A DNA stretch of 64,000 bases, taken from positions 2,914,001-2,978,000 of the forward strand of contig NZ_QBDT01000001.1 of NCBI RefSeq assembly GCF_004124325.1, in the 5' to 3' direction. Positions 42,204 to 50,925 of this stretch are shown in pieces. A model generated the notes under the pieces. That model searched no databases, had not been told where the DNA came from, and saw only the letters and a list, made by a program, of their open reading frames with translations. Origin of the DNA: Streptomyces sp. L2 (GTDB lineage: Bacteria > Actinomycetota > Actinomycetes > Streptomycetales > Streptomycetaceae). Numbering within the stretch: position 1 is the stretch's first letter; each line of letters starts with the position of its first letter. The position numbers were made by a program, and so were the translations under genes.

Positions 42204-42259
42204 TCCGGGCTCTGTCGCTTCGGGGCAGCCGTCAGCCGTACTCACCAGGAGGCCCCGAC

Positions 42260-42553
42260 ATGACCACGACCACGGAAGACATCACCGAAGGCAGCACGGA
42301 GGACATCAGGGCCGGCGCGTCCATCGCGGACGCCCGCGCGCGGATCGACGCGCTCGACGACCGGATCATCGGCCTGATCCAGGAACGGATGGCCGTCTCG
42401 GCCGTCATCCAGGAGACCCGTATCGCCTCCGGTGGCCGGCGGGTGAGCCTGTCGCGGGAGATGGAGGTGCTCGGCCACTTCCGGGACGCCCTGGGCAAGC
42501 CGGGTACGGCGCTGGCGATGACCCTGCTGGAGCTGTGCCGGGGTCGTATCTGA
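42260..42553 (+). CDS. chorismate mutase (AroQ type)
   Basis: This is a 97-residue stand-alone AroQ chorismate mutase making prephenate for Phe and Tyr. The three-helix signature is ARARIDALDDRIIGLIQERM (Arg and Asp of the first helix), then VSAVIQETRIASGGRRVSLS and REMEVLGHFRDALG, ending TLLELCRGRI. AGGAGG seven bases before ATG 42260 sets the start. The leader peptide and terminator upstream suggest transcription attenuation by aromatic amino acids. A 9-bp hairpin (42677-42700) lies downstream. Confidence 0.92.
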   Translation: MTTTTEDITEGSTEDIRAGASIADARARIDALDDRIIGLIQERMAVSAVIQETRIASGGRRVSLSREMEVLGHFRDALGKPGTALAMTLLELCRGRI

Positions 42554-42676
42554 GTTCGGGACCGCTCTCACCCGTACGGCGCCGTGACCGGCCGGCGCAC
42601 CCCTTCGTTGAGCCAGGTGTCCGTGCCAGCCAGGGGCGGGCCCGACAGAACCACGCGTGGCTCGCTGGGGCGATGA

Positions 42677-42700
42677 GGCGTACGGGTCGTGCCGTACGCC
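42677..42700 (+). terminator. hairpin after chorismate mutase
   Basis: GGCGTACGG and CCGTACGCC (9 bp) flank a 6-base loop, 124 bases after the stop. Confidence 0.45.
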
Positions 42701-42995
42701 GTGGGACCTCGCTCCAGGACGTGACCGGACGGCAGGGGACAGCAGCCCGGTCATCCAAGAGAACGGCCGGCTCCGGGGACGCCCGGGGCCGGCCGGCGGA
42801 ACCGTTCAGCACCGATGCGCAGCAGCTCCCCGAGTCCCCGCGCAGACGGATCGAGCCCCTCCACGACGCCCACCGTACGACGCCCACGAACCCCGCACGA
42901 CCCCGGCACGACCACCCACGACCATCCACGCGGCGCACCTCCCCCCGGCGCCGCTCCCCGGGCACCGGCGCACCCCGACGCCGGTGCTGACGAAA

Positions 42996-43032
42996 GAAGG
43001 GCCCCGCGGCCGGCACTGCCGCGGGGCCCTTC
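42996..43032. terminator. strong hairpin in the gene-free interval
   Basis: GAAGGGCCCCGCGGC and GCCGCGGGGCCCTTC form a perfect 15-bp stem with a 7-base loop. It is bidirectional in look. Confidence 0.65.
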
Positions 43033-43149
43033 GTCGTGCGCAGGCGAGGCGTATGTGACGCGGGACACACGAAGAGGTGTCGGAGGCCGTGCAACCTTCC
43101 TGTGTTCTCGCTGATCAAACCTGCTACCGGATCACAAAAACGGTAAGAC

Positions 43150-43187
43150 CGAGGGACCTGCGTTCGGAGGGGGACGCAGGTCCCTCG
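43150..43187 (-). terminator. terminator of the GMC oxidoreductase unit
   Basis: CGAGGGACCTGCGT and ACGCAGGTCCCTCG (14 bp) flank a 10-base loop; on the minus strand a T-rich tail (TTACCGTTTTTG) follows. It lies 81 bases past the stop at 43268. Confidence 0.75.
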
Positions 43188-43267
43188 TCGTGGCCCTTCA
43201 CGCGCCGACGGCCGGCCTCCCGCACCCGTGGCCCCATGCCCATTCCGGCCCCTACGCCCCCGCCGGT

Positions 43268-45085
43268 CTACTCCTTGGGCGGCACCGTCGGCATCCCCAG
43301 GAAGGGCAGGCGCAGCGCGCCGAACGCCTCCGCCGGGACCGCCGGCCGCAGCGGCTCGACCGGCTTCAGCCGCTCGTACGCCGCCCCCGGCGCCGGACGC
43401 GGGTCCTCCTCGCCCTTGTTCGGCCAGTACGACATCGCCCGCTCGGCCTGCGCCGTGATCGTCAGCGACGGGTTGACGCCCAGGTTCGCCGACACCGCCG
43501 CACCGTCCACCACCGAGATGCCGGGGTGGCCGTACAGCCGGTGGTACGGGTCGATCACGCCGGTCTCGGCACAGTCGCCGATGGGGCAGCCGCCGAGGAA
43601 GTGCGCGGTCAGCGGGGTGCCCATCAGCTCGCCGACGTTGCTGCCGGCGAAGCCGTTGATCTCGTCGGCGAGGACCGTGGCGGCCTCGGAGGCGGCCTTG
43701 ATCTGCTTGGGGTTGGGGGCGCCGTGCCCCTGCCGCGCGGTGAGCAGGCCCTTGCCGACGCCGCCGGGCTTCAGGTAGGTCGTCAGCGAGTTGTCCAGCG
43801 ACTGCATCACCAGGCCGATGATCGTCCGCTCCGACCAGCGCCGGTTGGACAGCGAGCGGGCGACCAGCATCGGGTGCCGGGCCGCGTTCGCCAGCCAGCC
43901 GAGCACCCGTGAGGAGCCCTCGGCGTACGGCACCTGGAGGATCGACAGGCCGCCCATCGAGTTGGAGCCCTTGCCGTACCGGACCGGCTCGATGTGGGTG
44001 TTCTCATCGGGGTGGACGGAGGAGGTGATGGCGACGCCGCGCGTGAAGTCGGCCCTCGGCGCGCCGGTCGCCTTGCGGTAGCGGCGGTTGTCGGTCTGCG
44101 CGCCGACCAGGGCCTCGGAGTTCGTGCGGGTCAGGTCGCCGAGCCGGGCGGAGACGTACGGCAGCTGGCCGCCCGCCTTCATCCGGTGCAGCAGGGTCTG
44201 CGTGCCGTAGGTGCCGGCCGCGATGACGACCTTGCGGGCGGTGAGGATGCGGTCCTTGCCCTTCTTCTTCTGGTCCGTGGGCAGGGTCGCGACCGCGAAG
44301 CCGCCGCGGGAGTCGTCGGTGACCGACACGACGGTCGTCATGGGGTGGACCACCGCGCCCGCCTTCTCGGCGAGGTAGAGGTAGTTCTCGTTGAGGGTGT
44401 TCTTCGCGCCGTGCCGGCAGCCCGTCATGCACTCCCCGCACTCGGTGCACGCCTTGCGGGACGGCCCGGCGCCGCCGAAGTACGGGTCGTTCACCTCGCC
44501 GCCCGGCCTGGCCTTCGCCTTGCCGTCGGCGTCCTTGCCGTCGCCGAAGAACACGCCGACGGGTGCCATGTGGAAGGTGTCGCCGACGCCCATCCGCTGC
44601 GCCGCGGCCTTCAGGTGCACGTCGGAGGGGGTCATGGTGGGGTTGAGCCGGACGCCGAGCATGCGCTGGGCCTGGTCGTAGTACGGCTTCAGCTCCTCCT
44701 GCCAGTCGGTGATGCCCCGCCACTGGGGGTCGTCGAAGAAGGCCTTCGGCGGGACGTAGAGGGTGTTGGCGTAGTTGAGCGAGCCGCCGCCGACGCCCGC
44801 GCCGGCCAGCACCATGACGTTGCCGAGCAGGTGGATGCGCTGGATGCCGAACATGCCGAGCCTGGGGGCCCACAGGTAGTTCTTCAGGTCCCAGGAGTTC
44901 TTGGGCAGGGTGTCGCGGGTGTAGCGGCGGCCGGCCTCCAGGACGCCCACCCTGTAGCCCTTCTCGGTCAGGCGCAGGGCGGACACGGAGCCGCCGAATC
45001 CCGATCCGACCACGATGACGTCATAGTCGTACCCATCGTCGTACGCGTCCTCGTCCCGGGTCTGGACGGACTTCTCCTGCGACAC
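43268..45085 (-). CDS. GMC-family FAD oxidoreductase (cholesterol-oxidase-like)
   Basis: This is a 605-residue flavoenzyme. The FAD site is VIVVGSGFGGSVSALRLTEK near residues 23-42, then LAGAGVGGGSLNYANTLYVP. A Cys-rich stretch CTECGECMTGCRHGAKNTL is typical of the ChoD-like branch, and the C-terminal HFLGGCPIGD and GHPGISVVDGAAV segments complete the fold. It oxidises an alcohol or sterol-type substrate, not predictable further. GAGGAG precedes the GTG. It follows the dehydrogenase gene after 54 bases on the same strand, so the two may form an operon. Confidence 0.9.
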   Translation of the reverse strand: MSQEKSVQTRDEDAYDDGYDYDVIVVGSGFGGSVSALRLTEKGYRVGVLEAGRRYTRDTLPKNSWDLKNYLWAPRLGMFGIQRIHLLGNVMVLAGAGVGGGSLNYANTLYVPPKAFFDDPQWRGITDWQEELKPYYDQAQRMLGVRLNPTMTPSDVHLKAAAQRMGVGDTFHMAPVGVFFGDGKDADGKAKARPGGEVNDPYFGGAGPSRKACTECGECMTGCRHGAKNTLNENYLYLAEKAGAVVHPMTTVVSVTDDSRGGFAVATLPTDQKKKGKDRILTARKVVIAAGTYGTQTLLHRMKAGGQLPYVSARLGDLTRTNSEALVGAQTDNRRYRKATGAPRADFTRGVAITSSVHPDENTHIEPVRYGKGSNSMGGLSILQVPYAEGSSRVLGWLANAARHPMLVARSLSNRRWSERTIIGLVMQSLDNSLTTYLKPGGVGKGLLTARQGHGAPNPKQIKAASEAATVLADEINGFAGSNVGELMGTPLTAHFLGGCPIGDCAETGVIDPYHRLYGHPGISVVDGAAVSANLGVNPSLTITAQAERAMSYWPNKGEEDPRPAPGAAYERLKPVEPLRPAVPAEAFGALRLPFLGMPTVPPKE

Positions 45086-45139
45086 GTGCTCTCCTCGTCG
45101 GGACGGGGGCCGGCCACCGGACGGTGACCCGGTTGGTGG

Positions 45140-46759
45140 CTAGCGGAACCGGAGTGCCTTCATGGCCCTCAGGCTCGTGCTCATGAAGCGGGCGTACCCC
45201 TCGTCCGACATGCCCAGGGAGGGCGCCATCGGCAGCAGGCGCTGGTGGGCGATGGTCTGGGCCTCGGTGTACTTGAGGATGCCCTCGGAGCCGTGGCGGC
45301 GGCCGAGGCCGGAGTCCTTCATGCCGCCCATCGGGGACTGGACGCTGCCGTAGGCCGGTGCGTAGCCCTCGTTGACGTTGACGGTGCCGGTGCGCAGGCG
45401 GGAGGCGACGTCGCGGGCGCGGCGGGCGCTGCTCGTCCACACGGACGCGTTCAGTCCGTACGGCGTGGCGTTGGCGCGCTCGACGGCCTCGTCGTCGCTG
45501 CCGAATCGGTAGACGGAGACGACCGGTCCGAAGGTCTCCTCCTCGCAGACGGCCATGGAGTCCTCGACGCCGTCGAGGACCGTGGGCTCGAAGAAGTAGG
45601 GGCCGATGTCGGGCCGGGCGGTGCCGCCGGCGAGCACCTTGGCGCCCTTGGCGACGGCCTCCTCGACGTGCCGTTCGACGGTCTTCAGCTGCCGTTCCCC
45701 GACGAGCGAGCCCATGTCGGCGCCGTAGGCGAGGGAGTTGCCGAGCCGCATGGCCCGGGTGCGGGCGGCGAAGCGCTCCAGGAAGGCGTCGGCGACCGAC
45801 TCGTGGACGTACAGCCGCTCGATGGAGATGCACAGTTGGCCGGCGGAGGAGAAGCAGGCCCGGACCGCGCCCGCGGCGGCCTTCTCGATGTCGGCGTCGT
45901 CGAGGACCAGCATGGCGTTCTTGCCGCCGAGTTCGAGGGAGACGCCGACCAGGCGGGAGGCGGCGCCGACGGCGACCTCGCGGCCGGTGCGGGTGGAGCC
46001 GGTGAAGGAGACGTAGTCGGCGTGCCGGACCAGTTCGGGGCCGACGACCGGGCCCTCGCCGAGGACGACCTGGAAGACGTCGGCCGGCAGGCCCGCCTCG
46101 ACGAGCAGGTCGCGGGCCCACAGGGCGGTGAGGCAGGTCTCGGTGTCCGGCTTCATCACGACGGCGTTGCCGGAGACGAAGGCGGGCAGCGCGTCGCCGA
46201 CGGACAGTTCGAGCGGGTAGTTCCAGGGGGCGATCTGGCCGACGACACCGCGCGGATGGCGCAGTTCGGTGACCTTGGTGAGGGTCGGGATCGCGCCGGT
46301 GTGCCGCTTGGGCCGCAGGTAGGCGGCGGCGCGGCGGCCGTAGTGCCGGGCGGCGACGGCGACGGCCTGCACCTCCTCGTGCGCGTGCAGGCGGGCCTTG
46401 CCGGTCTCCAGCTGCACGAGGTCGAGCACCTCGGCCTGCCGCTCCAGCAGCAGGTCGTGGAAGCGGAGGAGGACGGCGGCCCGCTGCCGTACCGGCGTCT
46501 TCGCCCACACGGACTGGGCGGCGCGCGCGGCCTCGAAGGCCCGCTGGACGTCCTCGGGGGTGGACTCGGGCAGGTCGGCCAGTTTCTCGCCGGTGAACGG
46601 CGTGTGACTGGCGGTACGGCCGGAGCCGACGACGCCCTTGGTGAGCTGCGCCACCAGCTCGGGCGTGACCACGTCGGCGGCGGTACGGGCGCCTTCCGGC
46701 GCGGGCGCGAGGGGGTTGCTGCCGGTGCCCGTCTTCTCCGGGGCCTGCGAGTCCGTCAT
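45140..46759 (-). CDS. gabD2: succinic semialdehyde dehydrogenase (NADP type)
   Basis: This is a 539-residue aldehyde dehydrogenase. The substrate and cofactor motifs are PWNYPLELSVGDALPAFVSG, VSFTGSTRTGREVAVGAASR, catalytic Glu in LELGGKNAML and catalytic Cys in SSAGQLCISIERLY. The long N-terminal tail and sequence features fit the actinobacterial GabD2/SSADH group, which feeds succinate to the TCA cycle. Twin palindromes upstream (46834-46869) look like an operator. Confidence 0.88.
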   Translation of the reverse strand: MTDSQAPEKTGTGSNPLAPAPEGARTAADVVTPELVAQLTKGVVGSGRTASHTPFTGEKLADLPESTPEDVQRAFEAARAAQSVWAKTPVRQRAAVLLRFHDLLLERQAEVLDLVQLETGKARLHAHEEVQAVAVAARHYGRRAAAYLRPKRHTGAIPTLTKVTELRHPRGVVGQIAPWNYPLELSVGDALPAFVSGNAVVMKPDTETCLTALWARDLLVEAGLPADVFQVVLGEGPVVGPELVRHADYVSFTGSTRTGREVAVGAASRLVGVSLELGGKNAMLVLDDADIEKAAAGAVRACFSSAGQLCISIERLYVHESVADAFLERFAARTRAMRLGNSLAYGADMGSLVGERQLKTVERHVEEAVAKGAKVLAGGTARPDIGPYFFEPTVLDGVEDSMAVCEEETFGPVVSVYRFGSDDEAVERANATPYGLNASVWTSSARRARDVASRLRTGTVNVNEGYAPAYGSVQSPMGGMKDSGLGRRHGSEGILKYTEAQTIAHQRLLPMAPSLGMSDEGYARFMSTSLRAMKALRFR

Positions 46760-47204
46760 GAGGCGCAGGGTATGCCGCGACGGCCCGTTTGTGTACCCGT
46801 CGGTAACAGGGATTCACCGACTGCACACACAACGCCAGTGATCACTGGCAGCGAATGCGCTGATCAGCGGGTTGTCGAGGGACGATCACTCGCTCCGGGT
46901 TTTCTCGCGGAGAGCGGGTGGGGAGCGGAGAAGGCGGTACGAGGTTCCGGTCCGTCGTGCTCTGATATGCGGTGCGGGTGTGGAACCGGGGCCCCGGTAC
47001 TATGCACCCCATACCAGAGGCGCTCCCGTCCGCGGCCTGTACTACCCGACCGACTTGACGGCGCGGTTCGGACGGGGTCATTGCCGAGGCGTCCACGCAC
47101 ACATGTGCTCGCACTGTCGTCACGCGAAGCGTGCGGTACACGAGTGACTCGGCTAACGTGCGCTGGCTTGGAGTTCACAGGCACGTTGAAGAAGGGCGTT
47201 GCTC
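46760..47204. other. 445-base divergent intergenic region
   Basis: No gene is seen. It contains the two TGATCA-centred palindromes close to the dehydrogenase gene. Toward the rightward gene a TTGACG (47054) and a TAACGT (47152) are possible promoter parts, not resolved. Confidence 0.5.
46834..46869. promoter_or_regulatory. twin TGATCA palindromes upstream of the semialdehyde dehydrogenase gene
   Basis: GCCAGTGATCACTGGC (46834-46849, perfect 16-bp palindrome) and CGCTGATCAGCG (46858-46869, perfect 12-bp) have centres 22 bases apart, two helical turns. They lie 75-110 bases before the start, a layout typical of a dimeric repressor pair. Confidence 0.6.
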
Positions 47205-49970
47205 ATGGCGCAGTCTCTCGCCGATCTCGCGTCGGCCAGGGTACGGGGGATCCTGCGGTTCTTTCCCGAAAGCTCGCAGGACGAGCGCGAGGAGTTGCGT
47301 GCCGCGGCGAGGGAGCTGCTCGACACCCATGGCGAGGGGGCGCTCACTGACCTCCCTCCGCTCGAGCGCGTCATATGGCATCTCGCCGCCGAGGGGCGTG
47401 CTGAGGATCTTGTCGAGGTGGTCCGGTACCAGCGCAGGAACCCGAACGCCTTCGTCGTGGCAGGCGCCCGGCACCCCCGGCTGACACTGCCGGGACTGCC
47501 TCGCCTGACGCTGCCTGAACGGATAGCCGCGCTCACCCCTCCCGACCTGCCGGTGACGGCGCAGCTCACCTCGGTCGGCTGGCGCGGCGACGATCTGGTG
47601 TGGGAAGGCTACGCGTTTGTCGCGAACCTGCCGCGTCCCTCGGGCCGCATCGTCGGCCGGTTCGCGGTACTGGAGGACGGCGAGACCGGCCGGCGCGTCA
47701 AGCTCCGCATGCGACGCACGCGCAGCGAGCAAGCCACCGTCGCCTCCGGGCAGGCCCTGCACTGCTACGACCGCACGGGTTTCGAAGTCGTCGTCTCCGC
47801 CCGTCGACTGCGCGAGCTCGCCGAGCAAGGTGCCGGCCAGTGGTTCCTGTACATCGGGATCCCGGGACCGGGCGGGCCCTACGGCGCGCGGGTGCGCCAG
47901 CGGGACGCGGGCAGCGCCGGTCACAACCAGGTGCGCCATCTCGCGGACGGTTCACGTCTCGTGATCGGCTTCACCCAGAACGCCGTGAGCATCACGGTGC
48001 AGGAGCCCTCTGTCGAGGTAGAGTCCTGCACCGTCGCGGACGGCGAGCTGCGCCTGGTCACGAGGGCACGGAGCGGCGCCAAGGCCCCCACGGCCGTGAG
48101 CATCGGCGAAGGCGAAGCCAGACTCGACAGCCCACTCACTCCCCTGTCCGGTTCCCCTGACGCGTTCCGGCGCTACGAGTCGGTCTTCGATCTCGCCCAG
48201 GTGACCGCCGACGACCTGCCGGGAACCAGGACCCGGCAGCTCAAGGTGGCCTTGAGGGGAGCCGACGGCCGGGGCCAGGCGGCTCTGCTCGCCGAGGGCT
48301 TCACGACCAGCAGGCACGTGATTTCCTCCGGTCGCGAGCTGGCCGTCCACCGCGACGGGCCCGGCAAGCTCCAGCTCGCAACGCGCGCCGTCCGACCCGT
48401 GGTGGATGCGATGACCGTGACGGAGTCGGGGGAGCTTGTACTCGAGGGGACGTATCCCGGAGAGGAAGCGGCCGGGAAGAAGGTCATCCTGCGCCACGGG
48501 GTCCGCTTCGAGGAGAAGGAGCTGCCGGTCGAGCTCGTCGACGGGCGATTCACGGTCCGAGTCGACCCCGAGGCGGCCCCGCAGGCGAACGGCCCCGAGC
48601 TACCCCTGTGCCCCGGCCGCTGGTACCTGTTCTTCCGCGACGCGGACGCCTGGGACAAGTCCGCGGACGTACCGGTCACCTTGCGTCCGGAGCAGGTGCA
48701 GGAACTACCCCTGACCTTCAGCAGCCCGCAGCGCACTTTCACCGTCGACCGCCGCTACTTCGACCGCCTCTTCATCGAGCCGGAACGACTGCTCGGCCCC
48801 GATGAGCACGGCGCCTACCGGCAGCGCATGCTGCGCGAGATCTACTTCAACGAGCAGCGCAAGCTCCCCCTGCGCGACGCCGTGGTCTACATGAGCCTCG
48901 AGGGCAGGCAGTTCTCGGACTCCCCGCGGGCGGTCTACGAGGAGCTGGTACGCCGGGGGGTCGAGGTCGAGCACGTCTGGACCCAGGACGGGGGCCTGCC
49001 CGAGATGCCGGCGGGAGCGCATGCGGTGAGCATGGGCAGCCGCGAGTGGTACGAGGCACTGGCGCGCAGCCGCTACGTCGTCGTCAACACGATGATCGGC
49101 GACTGGTTCCTCACCCGCCCCGGGCAGCGGGTCGTGCAGACCTGGCACGGCACGCCGCTGAAGAAGATCGGCAAGGACCTCCTCGGTACGGCGCAGTCGA
49201 GTCCCGCCTACATCGCCGGACTGCCGCACAGCTACCGGCAGTTCGACTTCGTGGTGTCGCCGAACGCGTACACCACGGAGATCATGCGCAGGGCGTACAG
49301 CATCGAAGGCGACATGCTCGAAAGCGGCTATCCGCGCAACGACGCCTTCCACGCCGCTGACCGTGACGCACGGGCCGCGCGGGTCAGGGAGCAACTCGGC
49401 CTGCCCGAGGGCAAGAAGGTGGTGCTCTACGCCCCGACCTGGCGGGAGGACCAGCGGCACGCGAGCAAGCTGTACAAACTCGATCTGCGCATCGACCTGG
49501 CCGCGGCCCAGGCCGAACTCGGTCACGACCATGTGCTGCTCGTCCGCAAGCACCCGAGGGTCCACGACAACGTACCGGGCGCCGGCCAGGGCTTCGTGTG
49601 GGACGTCACCCGCTACCCCGACATCGCCGACCTTTACCTCGTGACCGATGTCCTGGTCACCGACTATTCCTCGGCGCTCTTCGACTTCGCGCACTCGGGC
49701 AAGCCGATGCTGTTCTTCACCTATGACCTGGAGCACTACCGGGACTCACTGCGCGGCTTGTACTTCGACTTCACCACCCGAGCACCCGGTCCACTGCTGG
49801 AGACCTCCGAGGACCTGGTCAAGGCGCTGCGCGACGTCAATGCCGTCGAAGCGGAGTACCGGGAGAAGTACGCCCAGTTCGTGCGGGACTTCTGCGAGCC
49901 CGGGGACGGCCTCGCGACAGCGCGAGTCGTAGACCGCATGCTCGCCGACGGACCGCACGCCACACCGTGA
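47205..49970 (+). CDS. CDP-glycerol glycerophosphotransferase family protein
   Basis: This is a 921-residue protein. Residues 1-75 are helical; about 95-520 form several beta-rich repeats of unknown role (VTAQLTSVGWRGDDLVWEGY; the segment from VISSGRELAVHRDG). The C-terminal 390 residues are a TagF-like GT-B transferase: VVQTWHGTPLKKIGKDLLGT, DFVVSPNAYTTEIMRRAY, KVVLYAPTWREDQRHASKLY and VTDYSSALFDFAHSGKPMLF are the CDP-glycerol and acceptor motifs. It would polymerise or add polyol phosphates to wall teichoic acid-type polymers. ATG 47205 is preferred to TTG 47199. A strong terminator follows. Confidence 0.9.
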   Translation: MAQSLADLASARVRGILRFFPESSQDEREELRAAARELLDTHGEGALTDLPPLERVIWHLAAEGRAEDLVEVVRYQRRNPNAFVVAGARHPRLTLPGLPRLTLPERIAALTPPDLPVTAQLTSVGWRGDDLVWEGYAFVANLPRPSGRIVGRFAVLEDGETGRRVKLRMRRTRSEQATVASGQALHCYDRTGFEVVVSARRLRELAEQGAGQWFLYIGIPGPGGPYGARVRQRDAGSAGHNQVRHLADGSRLVIGFTQNAVSITVQEPSVEVESCTVADGELRLVTRARSGAKAPTAVSIGEGEARLDSPLTPLSGSPDAFRRYESVFDLAQVTADDLPGTRTRQLKVALRGADGRGQAALLAEGFTTSRHVISSGRELAVHRDGPGKLQLATRAVRPVVDAMTVTESGELVLEGTYPGEEAAGKKVILRHGVRFEEKELPVELVDGRFTVRVDPEAAPQANGPELPLCPGRWYLFFRDADAWDKSADVPVTLRPEQVQELPLTFSSPQRTFTVDRRYFDRLFIEPERLLGPDEHGAYRQRMLREIYFNEQRKLPLRDAVVYMSLEGRQFSDSPRAVYEELVRRGVEVEHVWTQDGGLPEMPAGAHAVSMGSREWYEALARSRYVVVNTMIGDWFLTRPGQRVVQTWHGTPLKKIGKDLLGTAQSSPAYIAGLPHSYRQFDFVVSPNAYTTEIMRRAYSIEGDMLESGYPRNDAFHAADRDARAARVREQLGLPEGKKVVLYAPTWREDQRHASKLYKLDLRIDLAAAQAELGHDHVLLVRKHPRVHDNVPGAGQGFVWDVTRYPDIADLYLVTDVLVTDYSSALFDFAHSGKPMLFFTYDLEHYRDSLRGLYFDFTTRAPGPLLETSEDLVKALRDVNAVEAEYREKYAQFVRDFCEPGDGLATARVVDRMLADGPHATP

Positions 49971-49986
49971 CCGACGGCTGACCTCG

Positions 49987-50020
49987 CCGCGCAGGGCCGG
50001 ATGACACCGGCTCTGCGCGG
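49987..50020 (+). terminator. terminator of the glycerophosphotransferase gene
   Basis: CCGCGCAG and CTGCGCGG, then a G-T pair, then GCCGG and CCGGC make a 14-bp stem with a 6-base loop, followed by GTTTG. It lies 17 bases after the stop. Confidence 0.75.
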
Positions 50021-50187
50021 GTTTGACGTGCGGCGCGAGGGCAGGAGACGTTCGTTGAACGGGACGCTGGATCTTGGCGGACGCGTCTCGGCTCAGTGAA
50101 GCTGTGTGTTCGCCATGTCGCTGAACTGGGGTTGCACAGACCGCCCGAAAAGCCACCATTATGAAATGAGTGGGTCGACCAGACTTC

Positions 50188-50800
50188 CCTCTGGGTGGTC
50201 TTGCAGGTCGAGGCGTATTGCTGGTCGAGACCGTCCGCAGGGCCAGCTTGGCCACGGCGATATCAACGGCGCTGACGCACGCGGAGGAAGGCTCGGGCGG
50301 CACACGATCCGGGCAAGATCCTGCTAAACCTGGCCCTGGCTGTCGCACTGGATGGAGACCGAGCTGACCCCAGTCTGATGGAGTCCCTGAAGCAGTCTTT
50401 ATGGTCCCGACGTCGGTCGTCGGCTGCGTGACGAGCGACCCTGGAATTCTACGGAGTGCCGCCGATCGTGGACTCCGCAGCCACGCGATAGCGCGGGTGA
50501 ACCGGTCGCAGAGACTGGCGGCAAAATCCGACGACCCCTGGGGCGCTGAACTCGCCGGCGGCGTTCTGAACGGCTACCAGTTACCCCGAGGACTTGCGGC
50601 TCATCACCAGGAAGAAACGGCCGCACCCCGAAACCAGTTGCGGCTCCGCTCGCCACCAACACCATGGCGGGCCGATCGCCGAGCTTGAGCTACCCCACCG
50701 GTTACGGACCGGGCCGAGAACCGCATCCACCGCCCGGACCACTTCGACTTGCCGGCTTGGATTCCGATACTCGCTTTGACTGGAAAAGCCAGGGTCTGAG
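50188..50800 (+). pseudogene. decayed IS1380-family transposase
   Basis: Pieces of one transposase appear in order but in different frames: RGVLLVETVRRASLATAIST (about 50203), HDPGKILLNLALAVALDGD (50303), RLITRKKRPHP (about 50597), ATNTM then, after a shift, GGPIAELELPHRLR (about 50665), and IPILALTGKARV (about 50765). These match the HDPGK, RKERPHP, ELRHR and LALTG blocks of IS1380 transposases. The region between 50420 and 50580 is mostly lost, including part of the DDE core. Terminal inverted repeats are not recognised. Confidence 0.75.
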
Positions 50801-50842
50801 AGCACCGTCGACTACAACTAAAAATTGCTCTGACAGCTGAAG

Positions 50843-50870
50843 CGGCCCGCCATCATTCAATGGCGAGCCG
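50843..50870 (-). terminator. hairpin after the immunity gene
   Basis: CGGC-cc-GCCAT and ATGGC-ga-GCCG form a stem with a 2x2 internal loop, 56 bases past the stop. A T-rich stretch (CAATTTTTAG) lies further on in the same strand. Confidence 0.45.
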
Positions 50871-50925
50871 TTCCGAAAGACTAGAGATAAGCCGCCCTCA
50901 TGCCACGCCAACGGGCTAGAGGAGC

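Larger units (their letters stand above)
42554..43267. other. 714-base interval without a supported gene
   Basis: Frames here have no family signature. It holds three hairpins (42677-42700, 42996-43032, 43150-43187) and a C/A-rich stretch of CACGACC repeats (about 42880-42930). The 117 bases between the last two hairpins might encode a small RNA. Confidence 0.5.

Noticed and set aside
42405..43118. Candidate minus-strand gene overlapping chorismate mutase
   Set aside because: It overlaps the chorismate mutase frame and crosses two strong hairpins; no family resemblance.
46861..46885. Damage-promoter-like TTGTCGAGG before the glycerophosphotransferase
   Set aside because: It departs from TTGTCRGTG and has no TAnnnT eight bases on.
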